Assembly: GCA_002104895.1 (NCBI GenBank) | Contig: MCFG01000098.1 | Location: forward strand, 62,001 to 126,000 | Direction of reading: 5' to 3' | DNA length: 64,000 bases | DNA from: Anaeromyces robustus | Taxonomy: Eukaryota; Neocallimastigomycota; Neocallimastigomycetes; Neocallimastigales; Neocallimastigaceae | In this document: one piece after another, positions 31,461-53,551 of the stretch | Layout: the number at the start of each line of letters is the position of its first letter | Position numbering within the stretch: the stretch's first letter is position 1 | Notes under the pieces: generated by a model | The model's database searches: none | Seen by the model: only the letters and a program-made list of their open reading frames with translations | Told to the model about the DNA's origin: nothing | Made by a program: the position numbers and the translations under genes

Positions 31461-33305
31461 TCATGTCCTTCTTGACAAGCATAAAATTAATGTGTGTTCA
31501 CACTTATAATTTTCTTTATTAACATCTGCTCCAAGTTCTACTAAATATTTTACTATATTTTCATTTCCAATAATACAAGCATCAATAAATGGTTTTGCAC
31601 AAGCAAAAAATAATGGTGTTTCACCCTTATTATCTTCTTTATTAATATTTGCTCCAAGTTCTACTAAATATTTTACTATATTTTCATGTCCTTCTTGACA
31701 AGCATAAAATAATGGTGTTTCACCAAAATAATTTATTTTATGAATATTTGCTCCATGTTCTACTAAATATTTTACTATATTTTCATCTCCTTCTTGACAA
31801 GCACTAAATAATGGTGTTTCTATATTAAAAGTTTCTTTATAAATATCTGCTCCATTTTCCACTAAATATTTTACTATATTTTCATTACTATAATAACAAG
31901 CATAAAATAATGGTGTTTCACCAAACTTATTTTCTTTATTAATATTTGCTCCATGTTCTACTAAATATTTTACTACATTTTCATTTTCACTTTCACAAGC
32001 ACTAAATAATGGTGTTTGTCTTCTATTATTTTCTTTATTAATATCTGCTCCATTTTCCACTAAATATTTTACTATATTTTCATCTCCACTTTTACAAGCA
32101 TTAAATAATGATGTTTGTCCTATATCATTTTCTTTATTAATATCTGCTCCATTTTCCACTAAATATTTTACTATATTTTCATCTCCACTTTTACAAGCAT
32201 AAAATAATAGTGTTTCACGAGAATCATTTTCTTTATTAATATCTGCTCCATTTTCCACTAAATATTTTACTATATTTTCATGTCCTTGATTACAAGCATA
32301 AAATAATGGTGTTTCACCATACCTATTTTCTTTATTAATATTTGCTCCATGTTCTACTAAATATTTTACTATATTTTCATTTCCATATTCACAAGCATTA
32401 AATAATGGTGTTTGTCTATCAATAGTTTCTTTATAAACATCTGCTCCATTTTCCACTAAATATTTTATTATATTTTCATTGTCACTTTTACTTTCACATG
32501 CATTAAATAATGGTGTTAAATTATTAACACCTTCATTATTAACATCTGCTCCATGTTTTACTAAATATTTTACTATATTTTCATGTCCTCCTTTACAAGC
32601 ATAAGATAATGGCATTTCTCTTTTAATATTGCTTATATTAATATCTGCTCCATGTTTTACTAAATATTTTACTATATTTTCATGTCCTTTATAACAAGCA
32701 TAAGATAATGGTATTTCTTCATTAATATTGGTTATATTAATATCTGCTCCAGATTCAACCAAAAATTTTACTATATATTCATTTCCAGTTTTACAAGCAT
32801 TAAATAAATAATACGAACTATCATATTTTTCAATATCATCTTCGAATTCATCGAATTCTTCGAATTCTTCGAAATCTTCGAATTCTGTAGATAGTTTATA
32901 TTTATTATTATTTATTTGCCGATATAAATCTGAATTGGATATGGCTATTTGATTTTTATAATATAAAAGTAATATTAAAATAAATTCATTATCAAAAAAT
33001 TTTAAATAATTAAAAAGGGTTTCCAATAATTCTTTATCATTATTTTTCATTAACTTTTTTATTAAAAAGGAAGAAATATTTAAATAACTTGTACAATTTT
33101 CTAATATAAATTGTAATCTTTCAGAATTTAATTGATTTCTTTCGTATAACTCAAAAACTATATCCTTTTCAATATTATTTTTTTTATTTTTATTAAATAA
33201 ACTTACTACTTCATCTTTATTTTTATTATCAATTGCAATTAAATAGGAATGAATTAAATCTTTGTCACCATTAAAATTTTCAATATTATTTTCACTATTA
33301 ACCAT
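31461..33305 (-). CDS. Ankyrin-repeat protein, 13 repeats
   Basis: A 614-residue intronless protein on the minus strand. Residues 1-140 form a helical cap with YLIAIDNKNKDEVVSLFNKN, related to the N-terminus of the tandem family at 12-19 kb. An acidic Glu/Phe/Asp stretch (about 147-166) is encoded by a gaattc-rich hexamer repeat. From about residue 168 there are 13 ankyrin repeats of 33 residues with consensus GETPLFYACQEGHENIVKYL then VEHGADINKEN. The thirteenth contains an eight-residue insertion (CAKPFIDACIIG), which looks like a recombination join between two repeats. The last 13 residues (CEHTLILCLSRRT) are frameshifted repeat sequence, and repeat remnants continue downstream. Ankyrin arrays bind other proteins; the partner is unknown. 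Intracellular by lack of signal or membrane segments. Confidence 0.85.
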   Translation of the reverse strand: MVNSENNIENFNGDKDLIHSYLIAIDNKNKDEVVSLFNKNKKNNIEKDIVFELYERNQLNSERLQFILENCTSYLNISSFLIKKLMKNNDKELLETLFNYLKFFDNEFILILLLYYKNQIAISNSDLYRQINNNKYKLSTEFEDFEEFEEFDEFEDDIEKYDSSYYLFNACKTGNEYIVKFLVESGADINITNINEEIPLSYACYKGHENIVKYLVKHGADINISNIKREMPLSYACKGGHENIVKYLVKHGADVNNEGVNNLTPLFNACESKSDNENIIKYLVENGADVYKETIDRQTPLFNACEYGNENIVKYLVEHGANINKENRYGETPLFYACNQGHENIVKYLVENGADINKENDSRETLLFYACKSGDENIVKYLVENGADINKENDIGQTSLFNACKSGDENIVKYLVENGADINKENNRRQTPLFSACESENENVVKYLVEHGANINKENKFGETPLFYACYYSNENIVKYLVENGADIYKETFNIETPLFSACQEGDENIVKYLVEHGANIHKINYFGETPLFYACQEGHENIVKYLVELGANINKEDNKGETPLFFACAKPFIDACIIGNENIVKYLVELGADVNKENYKCEHTLILCLSRRT

Positions 33306-33499
33306 TTCTTCATAATTTGAATTTTAAAATTAATTAATTAATTATGAATTTATTTTAACAAATAAATCAATAAATAAAAAATATTCTTATTTCATAAATA
33401 TTATTAACAATTACTTTTTATTTATATATATATTATTATATAAAATAAAAATAAAATATAATTATATTTATACATATATTCATTTATTTTTTTTTTATA

Positions 33500-33547
<48 letters not shown>

Positions 33548-33994
33548 CAATATAAATCTAAATTTAAAAAAATATTAAATAATAGAAAAATTCATTTATA
33601 AAAGTGATTTCTTTTTCTGTTTTTTTTTTTTTTTATTATAGAAATACAAATTAATTTGTGAAAAAAAAAAAAAAATTATTTAAAATGTCCAAAAAAATTA
33701 ATTAATTGAACCAGTATTTAAAACTATTTAAAAATATATCATATCATAATAGGCCAATTTTTTTCTAACTAAATATAAATATACAGGATAATTATGATAT
33801 ATATCATAATTATATTATCCCATAGGTTAATCATTATTAAATTAATTGTACAGGTACAGATAAAAGATTGTCACACATTACCAAAAGATCATTAGGAAGT
33901 AAATACAGGAGTACTGAAATATTTATAATTATTAAGGTTTGTTATTAAACAAGTGAAAAAAAATTTTTTTTTTTATCTTATTATTTAATATTTA

Positions 33995-34037
<43 letters not shown>

Positions 34038-34923
34038 ATTAAATAAATACATAAATAAATAAATAAATAAATAACTAAATAAATAATTAATTAATTAATT
34101 AATAAATAACTGAATAAATAAATAAATAAATAAATAAATATGTAAGTAAATAAATAAATAAATAAGTAAATAAATAAATATATAAATTAAATAAATAAGT
34201 AAATAAATAAATATATAAATTAAATAAATAAATAAATAAATTAAATAAATAGATATATATTATATAATAATACTATTAATTAATTTAATAGTTAAATAAC
34301 TAAAAGGAATTACTACAAATATAAATATGTGAATATGAGTATTAACATTTGATATTATTTAAAGAGAAAAATAAAAAATAAAAAATAAAAAATATTGTTA
34401 TTAATAAAAACTATAAAAAATAATTGACATTTATTATTGTTATTGTTCATATGTCAATTTTATTTATTTTACATTTTTTTCTTCTTTTTTGACTCTGAAC
34501 AGCATATATTAATCATTTGTTTGTTTAATATATTAATAAATTAAATAATATAATCTATAAATAAAATAAAATTGGCATATTATAATTATTTTTATTTTTA
34601 AATATTGTTCAATAATTAATTTTTTGGAAATTTTAAAAAAATTTCTTTTTTTTTAGTTTAAAATAATAAGACATTTTTATTTAAAAGAAAAATAAATTTT
34701 TAATAGTTTGATTAACTGTTTTTTTTTTATATTTAAAACTGTTTTTTTTTTAACAAAAAAAAAATAGTACCTAATAATAATATGCATCTTTTTTTTTTTT
34801 TTTTGGAATTATTTTAGTATATGTACTAAATCTAAAATATGTAATAATAATTATTTATAATTAATAATAAAAAAAACATTGGAAATATATTCTTTTTTCC
34901 TTTAGTCTAGAAAAAAAATTTTT

Positions 34924-34926
<3 letters not shown>
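33306..34926. other. Spacer upstream of ankyrin gene
   Basis: No gene seen. It contains a 45-base A run (33502-33546), (AAAT)n arrays at about 33994-34250, the direct copy (34680-34735) of a repeat at 30583-30640, and at 34878-34914 a copy of the small retroposon tail described at 51922-51953. The block 33700-33930 is less repetitive but has no reading frame worth calling. Confidence 0.65.
34878..34914 (+). repeat. Copy of retroposon tail sequence
   Basis: The sequence cctttagtctag followed by an A-run, preceded by attggaaatatattctttt, aligns with the conserved tail at 49172-49203 and the reverse complement of 51922-51953. It is more diverged than those two are from each other. Confidence 0.5.
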
Positions 34927-34956
<30 letters not shown>

Positions 34957-34984
34957 GAAAATAATAATAATAATAATAATAGAA

Positions 34985-35015
<31 letters not shown>

Positions 35016-35018
35016 GAA

Positions 35019-35084
<66 letters not shown>

Positions 35085-35087
35085 GAA

Positions 35088-35118
<31 letters not shown>

Positions 35119-35121
35119 GAA

Positions 35122-35152
<31 letters not shown>
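34927..35152. repeat. Composite (AAT)n / GAAA array
   Basis: Blocks of 6-10 AAT triplets are separated by a recurring agaaa interruption, giving a higher-order minisatellite of about 25-35 bp on top of the triplet repeat. Six or seven blocks are visible. The regular interruption indicates that whole blocks, not only triplets, were multiplied. Confidence 0.85.
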
Positions 35153-35268
35153 TTGTAAGGTAAAACTATAATAATTTTTGTTTTAATAACTTTTATAATT
35201 TAATACTTTATCAATTTAGAGAGAAAGATAAAACTAAGATTATTATATATTAATTATAAATATTATTA

Positions 35269-35765
35269 GGGGGTTTCCATTTCACCAAGTCACGTTTTTT
35301 TTGTGGCTAAATATAATATGTATACATTATTTTATTTATTTTTTTTATTTTATTTATTATTATAATTATTACTATTATTATTATTTATTATTTATTATTT
35401 ATTATTACTATTATTATTATTTATTATTAATTATTTATTATTTATTATTATTAATTCATTATTTATTATTATTTATTTATTATTTATTATTATTTATTTA
35501 TTATTTATTATTTATTATTTATTATTTACTATTTATTATTACTATTATTATTATTTATTATTAATTATTTATTATTATTAATTCATTATTTATTATTATT
35601 TATTTATTATTTATTATTATTTTATTTATTATTTATTATTATTTATTTATTATTTATTATTTATTATTTATTATTTATTAAAATAAAATAATTACATTTT
35701 TAATATGGCGTATTTTTTAAAAAGTGTAAATTTTTGTATATTAAGTTGGCGAAATGGGACACCCA
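35269..35765. repeat. Candidate MITE with imperfect 22-bp inverted ends around a TTA-rich core
   Basis: The left end 35269-35290 (containing tttccatttcaccaag) matches the reverse complement of 35744-35765 (ttggcgaaatggg region) at 16 of 22 positions, with the ccatttc-ccaa core best kept. Between them lies some 350 bp of degenerate (TTA)n/(TTTA)n. The gcgaaatg core also resembles the ends of the dispersed repeats at 3347 and 14401. It could be a non-autonomous DNA transposon with an expanded microsatellite core, or chance. Confidence 0.35.
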
Positions 35766-36177
35766 TATTCTTATATATTAATCTAACCTTTAAAAGTAAT
35801 AAATGCATAACCTAATCTATAATAATCTATAATACTTTTAATTTTAATTTATATTATTAATATTATTTATTATTTATTCTTTCCATTCTTTCTTTCATTT
35901 CATTTTATACCTATATTAAGATTAAACAATTTTTAATACTACTAATTATTTATTTATAATTTTTAATTAATATTTTAGAATTTTTTTTTATTTTGAACTA
36001 TGAAGAACTATTTCAATAAAAAATAAAAATAATAATTATTAATATAGATTTACACTTTAACATTATTATTATATTTTAATTATATATTGTGTATAATATA
36101 AATTTGATATTAGATTTATTATATTAATTAACAATATTATTATAATTTTTTTTTTCTTTAAAAAAAAAAAACAAAAA
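35766..36177. other. Short AT spacer
   Basis: Nothing recognisable apart from T- and A-runs. Confidence 0.5.
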
Positions 36178-46785
<10,608 letters not shown>

Positions 46786-48039
46786 ATGACTACTGCTTCA
46801 TCTCCATACGCTAGAATTACTGATATGTTAAGTAATGTATCTAATTTCAATATTATTGATACTACTTTAAGAGAAGGTGAACAATTTGCCAATGCTTTCT
46901 TTAATACTGAACAAAAATTAAAAATTGCCAAAGCTTTAGATGACTTTGGTGTTGAATATATTGAATTAACTTCTCCAGTTGCTTCTGAAAAATCAAGAGA
47001 AGATAATGAAAAAATTTGTCAATTAGGTTTAAAATGTAAAGTTTTATCTCATATTCGTTGTCATATGCATGATGCTTCTGTTGGTGTTGAAACTTCTGTT
47101 GATGGTTTAAGTGTTGTTATTGGTACTTCTTCTTACTTAAGAAAATTCTCTCATGGTAAGGATATGGATGCTATTTACAAGGCTGCTGGTGAAGTTGTTA
47201 CTTTTATTAAATCTAAAGGTAAAGAAGTACGTTTCTCATCTGAAGATTCTTTCCGTTCTGATTTAGTTGATTTACTTAGACTTTATCGTCATGTTGATAA
47301 ACTTGGTGTTAATCGTGTTGGTGTTGCTGATACTGTTGGTTGTGCTAATCCACGTCAAGTTTATGAATTAATTAGAACATTAAGAGGTGTTGTTAATTGT
47401 GATATTGAATGTCACTTCCATAATGATACTGGTTGTGCTATTGCTAATGCTTATTGTGCTCTTGAAGCTGGTGCCACCCATATTAATACTACTATTTTAG
47501 GTATTGGTGAACGTAATGGTATTGTTCCATTAGGTGGTTTTGCTGCTCGTATGTATGTTGCTGATAAAACTTATGTTACCAATAAATATAATCTTCATAT
47601 GATTCGTGATATTGAAAATATGGTTGCTGATTTTGTTGAAATTCAAATTCCATTTAATAATTATATTACTGGTTATTGTGCCTTTACTCATAAAGCTGGT
47701 ATTCATGCTAAAGCTATTCTTAATAATCCAACTACTTATGAAATTTTACGTCCAGAAGATTTCGGTATGACTCGTTATGTTTCTATTGGTCATCGTCTTA
47801 CTGGTTGGAATGCTGTTAAATCAAGATGTGAACAACTTGATTTACATTTAACTGATGATGAAATTAAAGAAGTTACTAGAAAAATTAAAGAATTAGCTGA
47901 TATTAAACCATTAGGTATTGAAGAAGTTGATTCTTTATTACGTGTTTATAATAAGAAATTAGAACAAACTTCTCATGAAAATATTGCTGCTGCTGCTGAT
48001 GCTGCTGGAGCTGAAATTAAAGATGAAAGTTCTAACTAA
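46786..48039 (+). CDS. LYS20: Homocitrate synthase
   Basis: Condenses acetyl-CoA and 2-oxoglutarate to homocitrate, the first and regulated step of fungal lysine synthesis by the alpha-aminoadipate pathway. The 417-residue protein (yeast Lys20: 428) has no intron. The DRE-TIM signature [11 protein letters not shown] lies at 23-33. By alignment from memory to the S. pombe enzyme, the metal ligands are Glu30, His210 and His212 (ECHFHNDTG), with Arg29, Glu60, His89 and Thr183 also in register. The substrate-binding HKAGIHAKA motif follows in the C-terminal half. The start ATG is in caaaaatgac and gives the expected N-terminus without a targeting peptide, so the protein is probably cytosolic or nuclear. 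Downstream regulation by lysine is known in the family but cannot be read here. The divergent Ala-rich C-terminus is normal. Confidence 0.97.
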   Translation: MTTASSPYARITDMLSNVSNFNIIDTTLREGEQFANAFFNTEQKLKIAKALDDFGVEYIELTSPVASEKSREDNEKICQLGLKCKVLSHIRCHMHDASVGVETSVDGLSVVIGTSSYLRKFSHGKDMDAIYKAAGEVVTFIKSKGKEVRFSSEDSFRSDLVDLLRLYRHVDKLGVNRVGVADTVGCANPRQVYELIRTLRGVVNCDIECHFHNDTGCAIANAYCALEAGATHINTTILGIGERNGIVPLGGFAARMYVADKTYVTNKYNLHMIRDIENMVADFVEIQIPFNNYITGYCAFTHKAGIHAKAILNNPTTYEILRPEDFGMTRYVSIGHRLTGWNAVKSRCEQLDLHLTDDEIKEVTRKIKELADIKPLGIEEVDSLLRVYNKKLEQTSHENIAAAADAAGAEIKDESSN

Positions 48040-48069
48040 ATTAAATGAAATGAAAAAAATTTTAAATAA

Positions 48070-48101
<32 letters not shown>

Positions 48102-49171
48102 TAATTGATTTTATTGTAATTAATTATTTTTTTTTTTTTAGATAATATACCTTTTTTTTATTTTAATATTTATTATATTACCTTTCCAAGTTTTTTTTTT
48201 TTTATTTTTCTTTCACTTTTTCTCAATGAGAAAAAAAAAAAAGAAAGGAAGAAGAAAAAAAAAAAAATTATCAATAATAATTATTTTTAATATTTAATAA
48301 ATTTAATTTTTTTTTTTAATTATAAATAATTGTAATATAGCCATAGCTTTAAATAAGTTTATATCTAGCAAACAAGGAGAAAAAAAAATTTTTTCCTTAA
48401 CTTTGCAATTTAACACATAGAAAAAAAAAAAACTCTAAAAAAAAAAAATTATTTATTTATATAAAACTATCAAAAAAAAAAAAATTTTTTTTTTTATTTT
48501 TTTAAACGAATTTACAACGAATAAAAAAATAATAATAATTAATAATAATAATTAATAGTAAAATTTTTTTTTTTATTAAAAACATTTATAAATATTTACC
48601 AATATAAATAATTTTAAATAATAACAAAAAACCAAAACAAAACCAAAACTAAAACCAAAAAACCAAAAATTAATTAACATTTATTCATAATTTATTTCTT
48701 TTAAATAAAGAAAAAAAAAATTTAAAAAAATTAAAAAAAAAATAAAAAAATTTTAAAAAAAAATTTAAAAAAAAAAAATCCTTTTGAAATTATAATAAAA
48801 CCCTAATTTTCTTTAAGTGTATTTATTTTAATATTTTAATTTATTTATTTTTTAATTCCTTAATAAAAAATAAAATAAAAAATAAAAAAAAACCTTTGGA
48901 AAATAAAAAAATGAAATAAAAAATATAATTAAAAAACACATTATTTTTTATTTCATTTTTTTATTTTCCAAATTCCAAATTCCATTTTTAATATATATAC
49001 ACATTTTTTTTTATAGTTTTATTAATATATAAAAAATAATGATAATAATAAAATTATAAAAAAGAATAAGGAATTTCATACTATATACACACACAAACAC
49101 ACACACAAAAAAAAAAGAACAAAAAAAAAAAAAAATAAAAAAAAAAATTCAGTTAAATAAATATAAATAAT
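48040..49171. other. Spacer after homocitrate synthase
   Basis: A- and T-run-rich DNA with no gene. The first few hundred bases are likely 3' UTR. The patch 48335-48425 (containing atatagccatagctttaaat) is a little more complex but without a frame. Confidence 0.6.
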
Positions 49172-49203
49172 CATGGAAGTGTATTCTCTTCCTTTAATCT
49201 AAA
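49172..49203 (+). repeat. Retroposon tail repeat, plus-strand copy
   Basis: These 32 bp agree at 29 positions with the reverse complement of 51922-51953. Core: gtattctcttcctttaatct. Here the tail is followed by aaaatatatat rather than a long A-run. Confidence 0.8.
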
Positions 49204-50114
49204 ATATATATATATATATATATAAATATAAAAAATTAATATATATAATATAATATATATTGGAAATATATAGAAAAGTAAAAGAAAAAAAAATTATATA
49301 AAATAAAAACAAAAATTATATAAAACGTTATATAAAACATTACATAAAAAAATAAAAAATTAAAAATAAAAATAAATAAAATAAAAATAAATAAAATAAA
49401 AATAAATAAAAATAAATAAACACTTACTTCAAATTAAAATATAAAAAAAAAATCTTTATATTAAACTTATAAAAATTCTAATTTATATAAAGATATTTTA
49501 AAAATAATCTCAATGATTTTTATAAAAAAAAAAAATAAAAATAAAAAAAAATAAAAAAAAAATAAAAAAATAAAATTAAAAGTGATGATGATGATAATAA
49601 TGTGTTATTTTTTTTTTTTAATGGTAATTATTGTAAATATATTATAAAATAATAATAAATATATATATTATTATATAAATAATCATTATATTTATTTTTA
49701 TTTATTTATTTTATTTTATTTATTTAGTCTCATATAAATTTAATTATTTTTATTTATTTGTTTATTGTTAAAAAAAATGTTAAAAAAAATTGTCCTTTTT
49801 TTTTTTTTTTTAACATTTTATATTTTTTTAACATTTTATTTTAAAGTTATGATTTATTATTTTTATTCAAAGAATTTTCTTTCATAACTTTTTTTTTTTT
49901 TTTTTTTTTTTTTTTGTTAACATTTTTTTTATTTATAATTTATAATTATTATGGGATGTAGTGTGTATTATTGGAGAATTTTTTTTTTTTTTTTTAAAAA
50001 AAAAAAAAGATTAAAGATAAAAGGATTAAATATTATATATAACTTTAAAAATTATATCTATAAAATAATTTGAAATAATTTATTTACAAGACTAAATAAA
50101 AATAAAAATGTAAA

Positions 50115-50174
<60 letters not shown>

Positions 50175-50271
50175 TTATTTATTTATTATTTTTTATTTTT
50201 GAAATTATTCAATGATCTTTTAAAAATCATCAACTCTTATTCATGTTTATATAAATAAATAAATAAATACA

Positions 50272-50318
<47 letters not shown>

Positions 50319-50557
50319 ATACATAAATAAATAAATAAATAAATAAATAAGAATAATAAGAAAAAAATTATATTAATATATATAACAGTCAAAAACTTGA
50401 AAAATTTTTATTTATTTTTTAAATATAGAAAATATATGATTCTATGTTTATAAAATATATATATATATATATATTAATAATTTAATAATATTATAAAGAC
50501 TAGAAATAATTAAAAGTATAAAAAAGAAAAGTAAATAAATAAAAAAAAATTCTAATG
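49204..50557. other. AT spacer with microsatellites
   Basis: No gene seen. It holds (AT)n, AAAT arrays (about 49375-49420 and 50260-50351) and a run of about 20 TTA triplets at 50116-50175. Confidence 0.6.
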
Positions 50558-51320
50558 CTCTATCACTATCTGAAGGTCGTCCACTTGCTGATCCATATCT
50601 ATCATAATCACCATTACCATAATTAAAACCTTTTTTTTAACCCACATTCTTTATTTTTTTTTTTTTTTTTTATTTTTTTTTTTTTTACATAAATCACCTA
50701 TTGCTTTTACCACAATACCTATATGAATATTTAATTATTATATAAGAAAATAATTTATTAAATATCAATACAAATTTCATTGGGATTTTCTTTATTAAAT
50801 ATACATTATCAATATATTTATTTATTAGTTATATATTGTAAATCTGAAACCTACATTTATTAAGAAATTCAAATAATTAGGTCCACCGTATATATTATAT
50901 CTATAATTTTTTTTTTTTTTAATTTTAAAATAAATTATAAGTATAGGATTTAACTAATATATCTTTTTGACTTTTCCTTCTTTATCTGGAATTTTTTTTC
51001 AACAAATTCAGGTAAAGCTTTCAACAATCTACTTCAACACAAATATCATTTTTATAATAATAACTACTAAGATTAAATTTATTTTTTTGATTTTTAATAT
51101 TTCCTTTTTATTTATTAAAGTTTTTTCTTTATTTTTATCCTAGACTTTTATATATAATTAGAACTACCTTTACAATCAGTAGTATTTTCAAAAAATATAA
51201 TGTATAATATTATTATTTAATCCATAAGAAGAATTAATTTGAATATTAATTATATAAATAAAAAATATTACCAAAAGAAAACATTTTTTTTTTTACGATA
51301 TATAATTCCGTATATTTAAC
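50558..51320 (-). pseudogene. Decayed coding sequence, possibly a secreted chitin-binding-type protein
   Basis: No open frame survives, but scattered minus-strand pieces look like former exons: NTTDCKGSSNY near 51150-51190, YYYKNDICVEVDC near 51020-51060, YRYCGKSNR near 50690-50725, and KECGLKKGFNYGNGDYDRYG then SASGRPSDSDRALE near 50560-50650. The YRYCGKS and ECGLKKGF pieces recall the CCS-YGYCG-S and C-x-GCQ-x-FG halves of type 1 chitin-binding modules (CBM18), which are abundant in anaerobic fungi. The family call is tentative; that the region was once coding is better supported by its base mix. Confidence 0.35.
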
Positions 51321-51439
51321 ATATTTTATTTTATTTTTTTTTTTCAATATTTTTACATTATAATTTTATATAATATATTATAGTTATTCATACATAAATT
51401 TATTATTAAAAATTATTTTAGTACTTTTTATTAGATTAA

Positions 51440-51572
51440 AATTAAAGATAGGGTAATCGTCATCATTTCTAGTAAAAAAAGATGACTCCGAATACCTCTG
51501 TGGTTGAAATAATATCTCGATTCGAGATATTATTATTATGTCTTATCGTTTTGACGTCAAGGCTCTTGGTAA
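51440..51572 (-). repeat. 133-bp direct repeat, copy 1
   Basis: Homologous to 52191-52322 with about a dozen differences. It contains a 27-base palindrome (arms 51508-51520 and 51522-51534, aataatatctcga and its complement, around one T). On the minus strand both copies begin to read as the same peptide (HNNNISNRDIISTT), and the frame then shifts in this copy. It is less AT-rich than its surroundings. Confidence 0.9.
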
Positions 51573-51885
51573 TAAAGGATATTGATTTATACTGATCAAA
51601 TATCAACTCCAAAAAGCTGTATATGGACTGGTACTGTTTTTATTAAAAAGTCAGCCAACCCCACAAAATATGGAACAGGAAGCACCTTTGAACTTTTGTA
51701 AAGATGTTCAATTAAATGCTTCTGTTCTCATTTGTCGAAGTGCAGCTCATCCAGAGCTGAAGTTCCACCAAGAAGGAATAGATATATTTTAGGGTTGACA
51801 TATTTTTCATACTCTAAGATTGAGGTGTAATTACAAATCGTTGAAAAAGTGGTGTAAACCAAATAAAGGAATTATACTTCTTTTT

Positions 51886-51887
<2 letters not shown>
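51573..51887 (-). other. GC-richer segment between the two direct repeats
   Basis: Bases 51590-51800 are conspicuously less AT-rich than nearly everything else in the window. Several frames are partly open: on the plus strand a 65-codon stretch including HPELKFHQEGIDIF, and on the minus strand one with LPVPYFVGLADFLIKTVPVH that runs toward repeat copy 1. Because the minus-strand frame leads into the repeat's coding-like part, I favour it as the body of the same element. No family was recognised. Confidence 0.4.
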
Positions 51888-51927
<40 letters not shown>

Positions 51928-52401
51928 CTAAAGGAAGAGAATACCCTTTCATGTTTTTTATTTATTATAAATAGTATTTAATACATTTAGATTTTAGTAC
52001 ATAAATAAAAAATAGATTGAAATAAAATAAAAAAAAAAAAAAATACTATCTAAAAATCTATTAACATAAATTTAATATATAGAAAAATATAATAGATTTC
52101 TGAAATAATTATAATTTCAGTGTAGGGTACTGTTCGCATTTCACTCCTCTTTAAATGGTAAAATAATATAAAACCAAGAAATAACATCTGAATTAAAGAT
52201 AGGGTAATCATCATCATTTCTAGTAAAACAAGATGACTCCGAAGGCCCTGTGGTTGAAATAATATCGCGATTCGAGATATTATTATTATGTCTTATCGAT
52301 TCGACGTCGACGCTCTTGGTAGTATTAATAATAATATTATTTAATAATAGAATGCATACAAGCACACATACATATACACATACAAACATACACAAGCACA
52401 T
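51888..52401 (-). mobile_element. Small retroposon copy with poly(A) tail
   Basis: On the minus strand the order is a short open frame (52401-52141, 86 codons, ending ISWFYIILPFKEE and including direct-repeat copy 2), then a 3' UTR-like stretch, then the tail sequence catgaaagggtattctcttc (51953 downward) and finally 37 A (51924-51888). The tail also occurs at 49172-49203 and 34878-34914. A conserved 3' end followed by poly(A) in several places indicates retroposition. The open frame's first 25 residues come from a (CA)n-like repeat and are probably not genuine. Confidence 0.5.
52191..52322 (-). repeat. Direct repeat, copy 2
   Basis: Homologous to 51440-51572. The palindrome (52258-52284) has one mismatch here. 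On the minus strand this copy reads openly as SVDVESIRHNNNISNRDI followed by ISTTGPSESSCFTRNDDDYP, which suggests the repeat was once protein-coding. Confidence 0.9.
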
Positions 52402-52481
52402 AATAAAACAAAAAAAAAATTAACACATTTTCATATGTATATATATATTATTATAGGAATACTCTTAAGCTTTTTTTTCCC

Positions 52482-52512
<31 letters not shown>

Positions 52513-53515
52513 CTTTTTCTTTTTCTTTCTTTCTTTTTTTTTTATTTATTTATATTATTAATTAATTATTCATTAATTATTCATTAATTTTTTTTTGTAT
52601 ATAAAAAATGTATAAAAAATAAAAAATAATAAAAAAAAAAAAAGTTTTAAAATATACATATAATTTATAAATTATATATATATAATATACCAAGAAAGAA
52701 AAAATAATAAAAAAAAATTATTATGATAAAAAAAAAAAAAAAATAAAAAAATTAAAAAAAAAATTTATTTTTTTCTATATCTCTCTCTATATATAATAGT
52801 ATATAGTAGATAGACGATATAGATTAATTATATCATATTAAATATTAATATTAATAATTAAAAAAAAATTTTTTTTTTTCAGTTATTATTATATATAAAG
52901 AAATATCTTTTAGGTATTTTAAGGTAAAGTAATTAGATTAAAAATATTTTTAAAAATTTAAAAAAAAAAAAAAAAAATGTTTATATTTATATATTTATAT
53001 AATATAATATAATTAATTAATATAATAAGATATAAGTTATTTAAGATATCATAAAATAGTTATTTTTTTTTTTTTCTTAATATATATATTTTTTTCTTTT
53101 TTTTTTTTTTTTTAAAATTTAAAGATGAATGGAATTTTTTTTTCTTTTTTTTTTCTTTTCTTTTTTTTTTTTTAATAATGTTTTTAAAAATAATATAATT
53201 AAAATATTTTGATATTAATATAAATATAAATATATAAATAGATAGATAGTTTATATATTTATATATAATAATATGAATATATAATATAATATAGTAGGTA
53301 TGAAATTAAATAATATTATAAAATATATACTAACTATTAACTTTAAAAAAAAAAAAAAAGAAAAGTTTTCTTTTTCTTTTTCTTTTTCTTTTTAAAGTTA
53401 ACAGTTAGTATTTTTTTTTTTTTTTTTCTTAATATTTAATTAATTTTTTTTTAGGTATTATTTTAATTAAAACAAAAAAAATATTAAACATTTATATATA
53501 TTATAAAAAATAAAA

Positions 53516-53551
<36 letters not shown>

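Noticed and set aside
35301-35564. Open frame encoding Ile/Tyr/Leu repeats
   Set aside because: A by-product of the TTA/TTTA microsatellite in the MITE candidate core.
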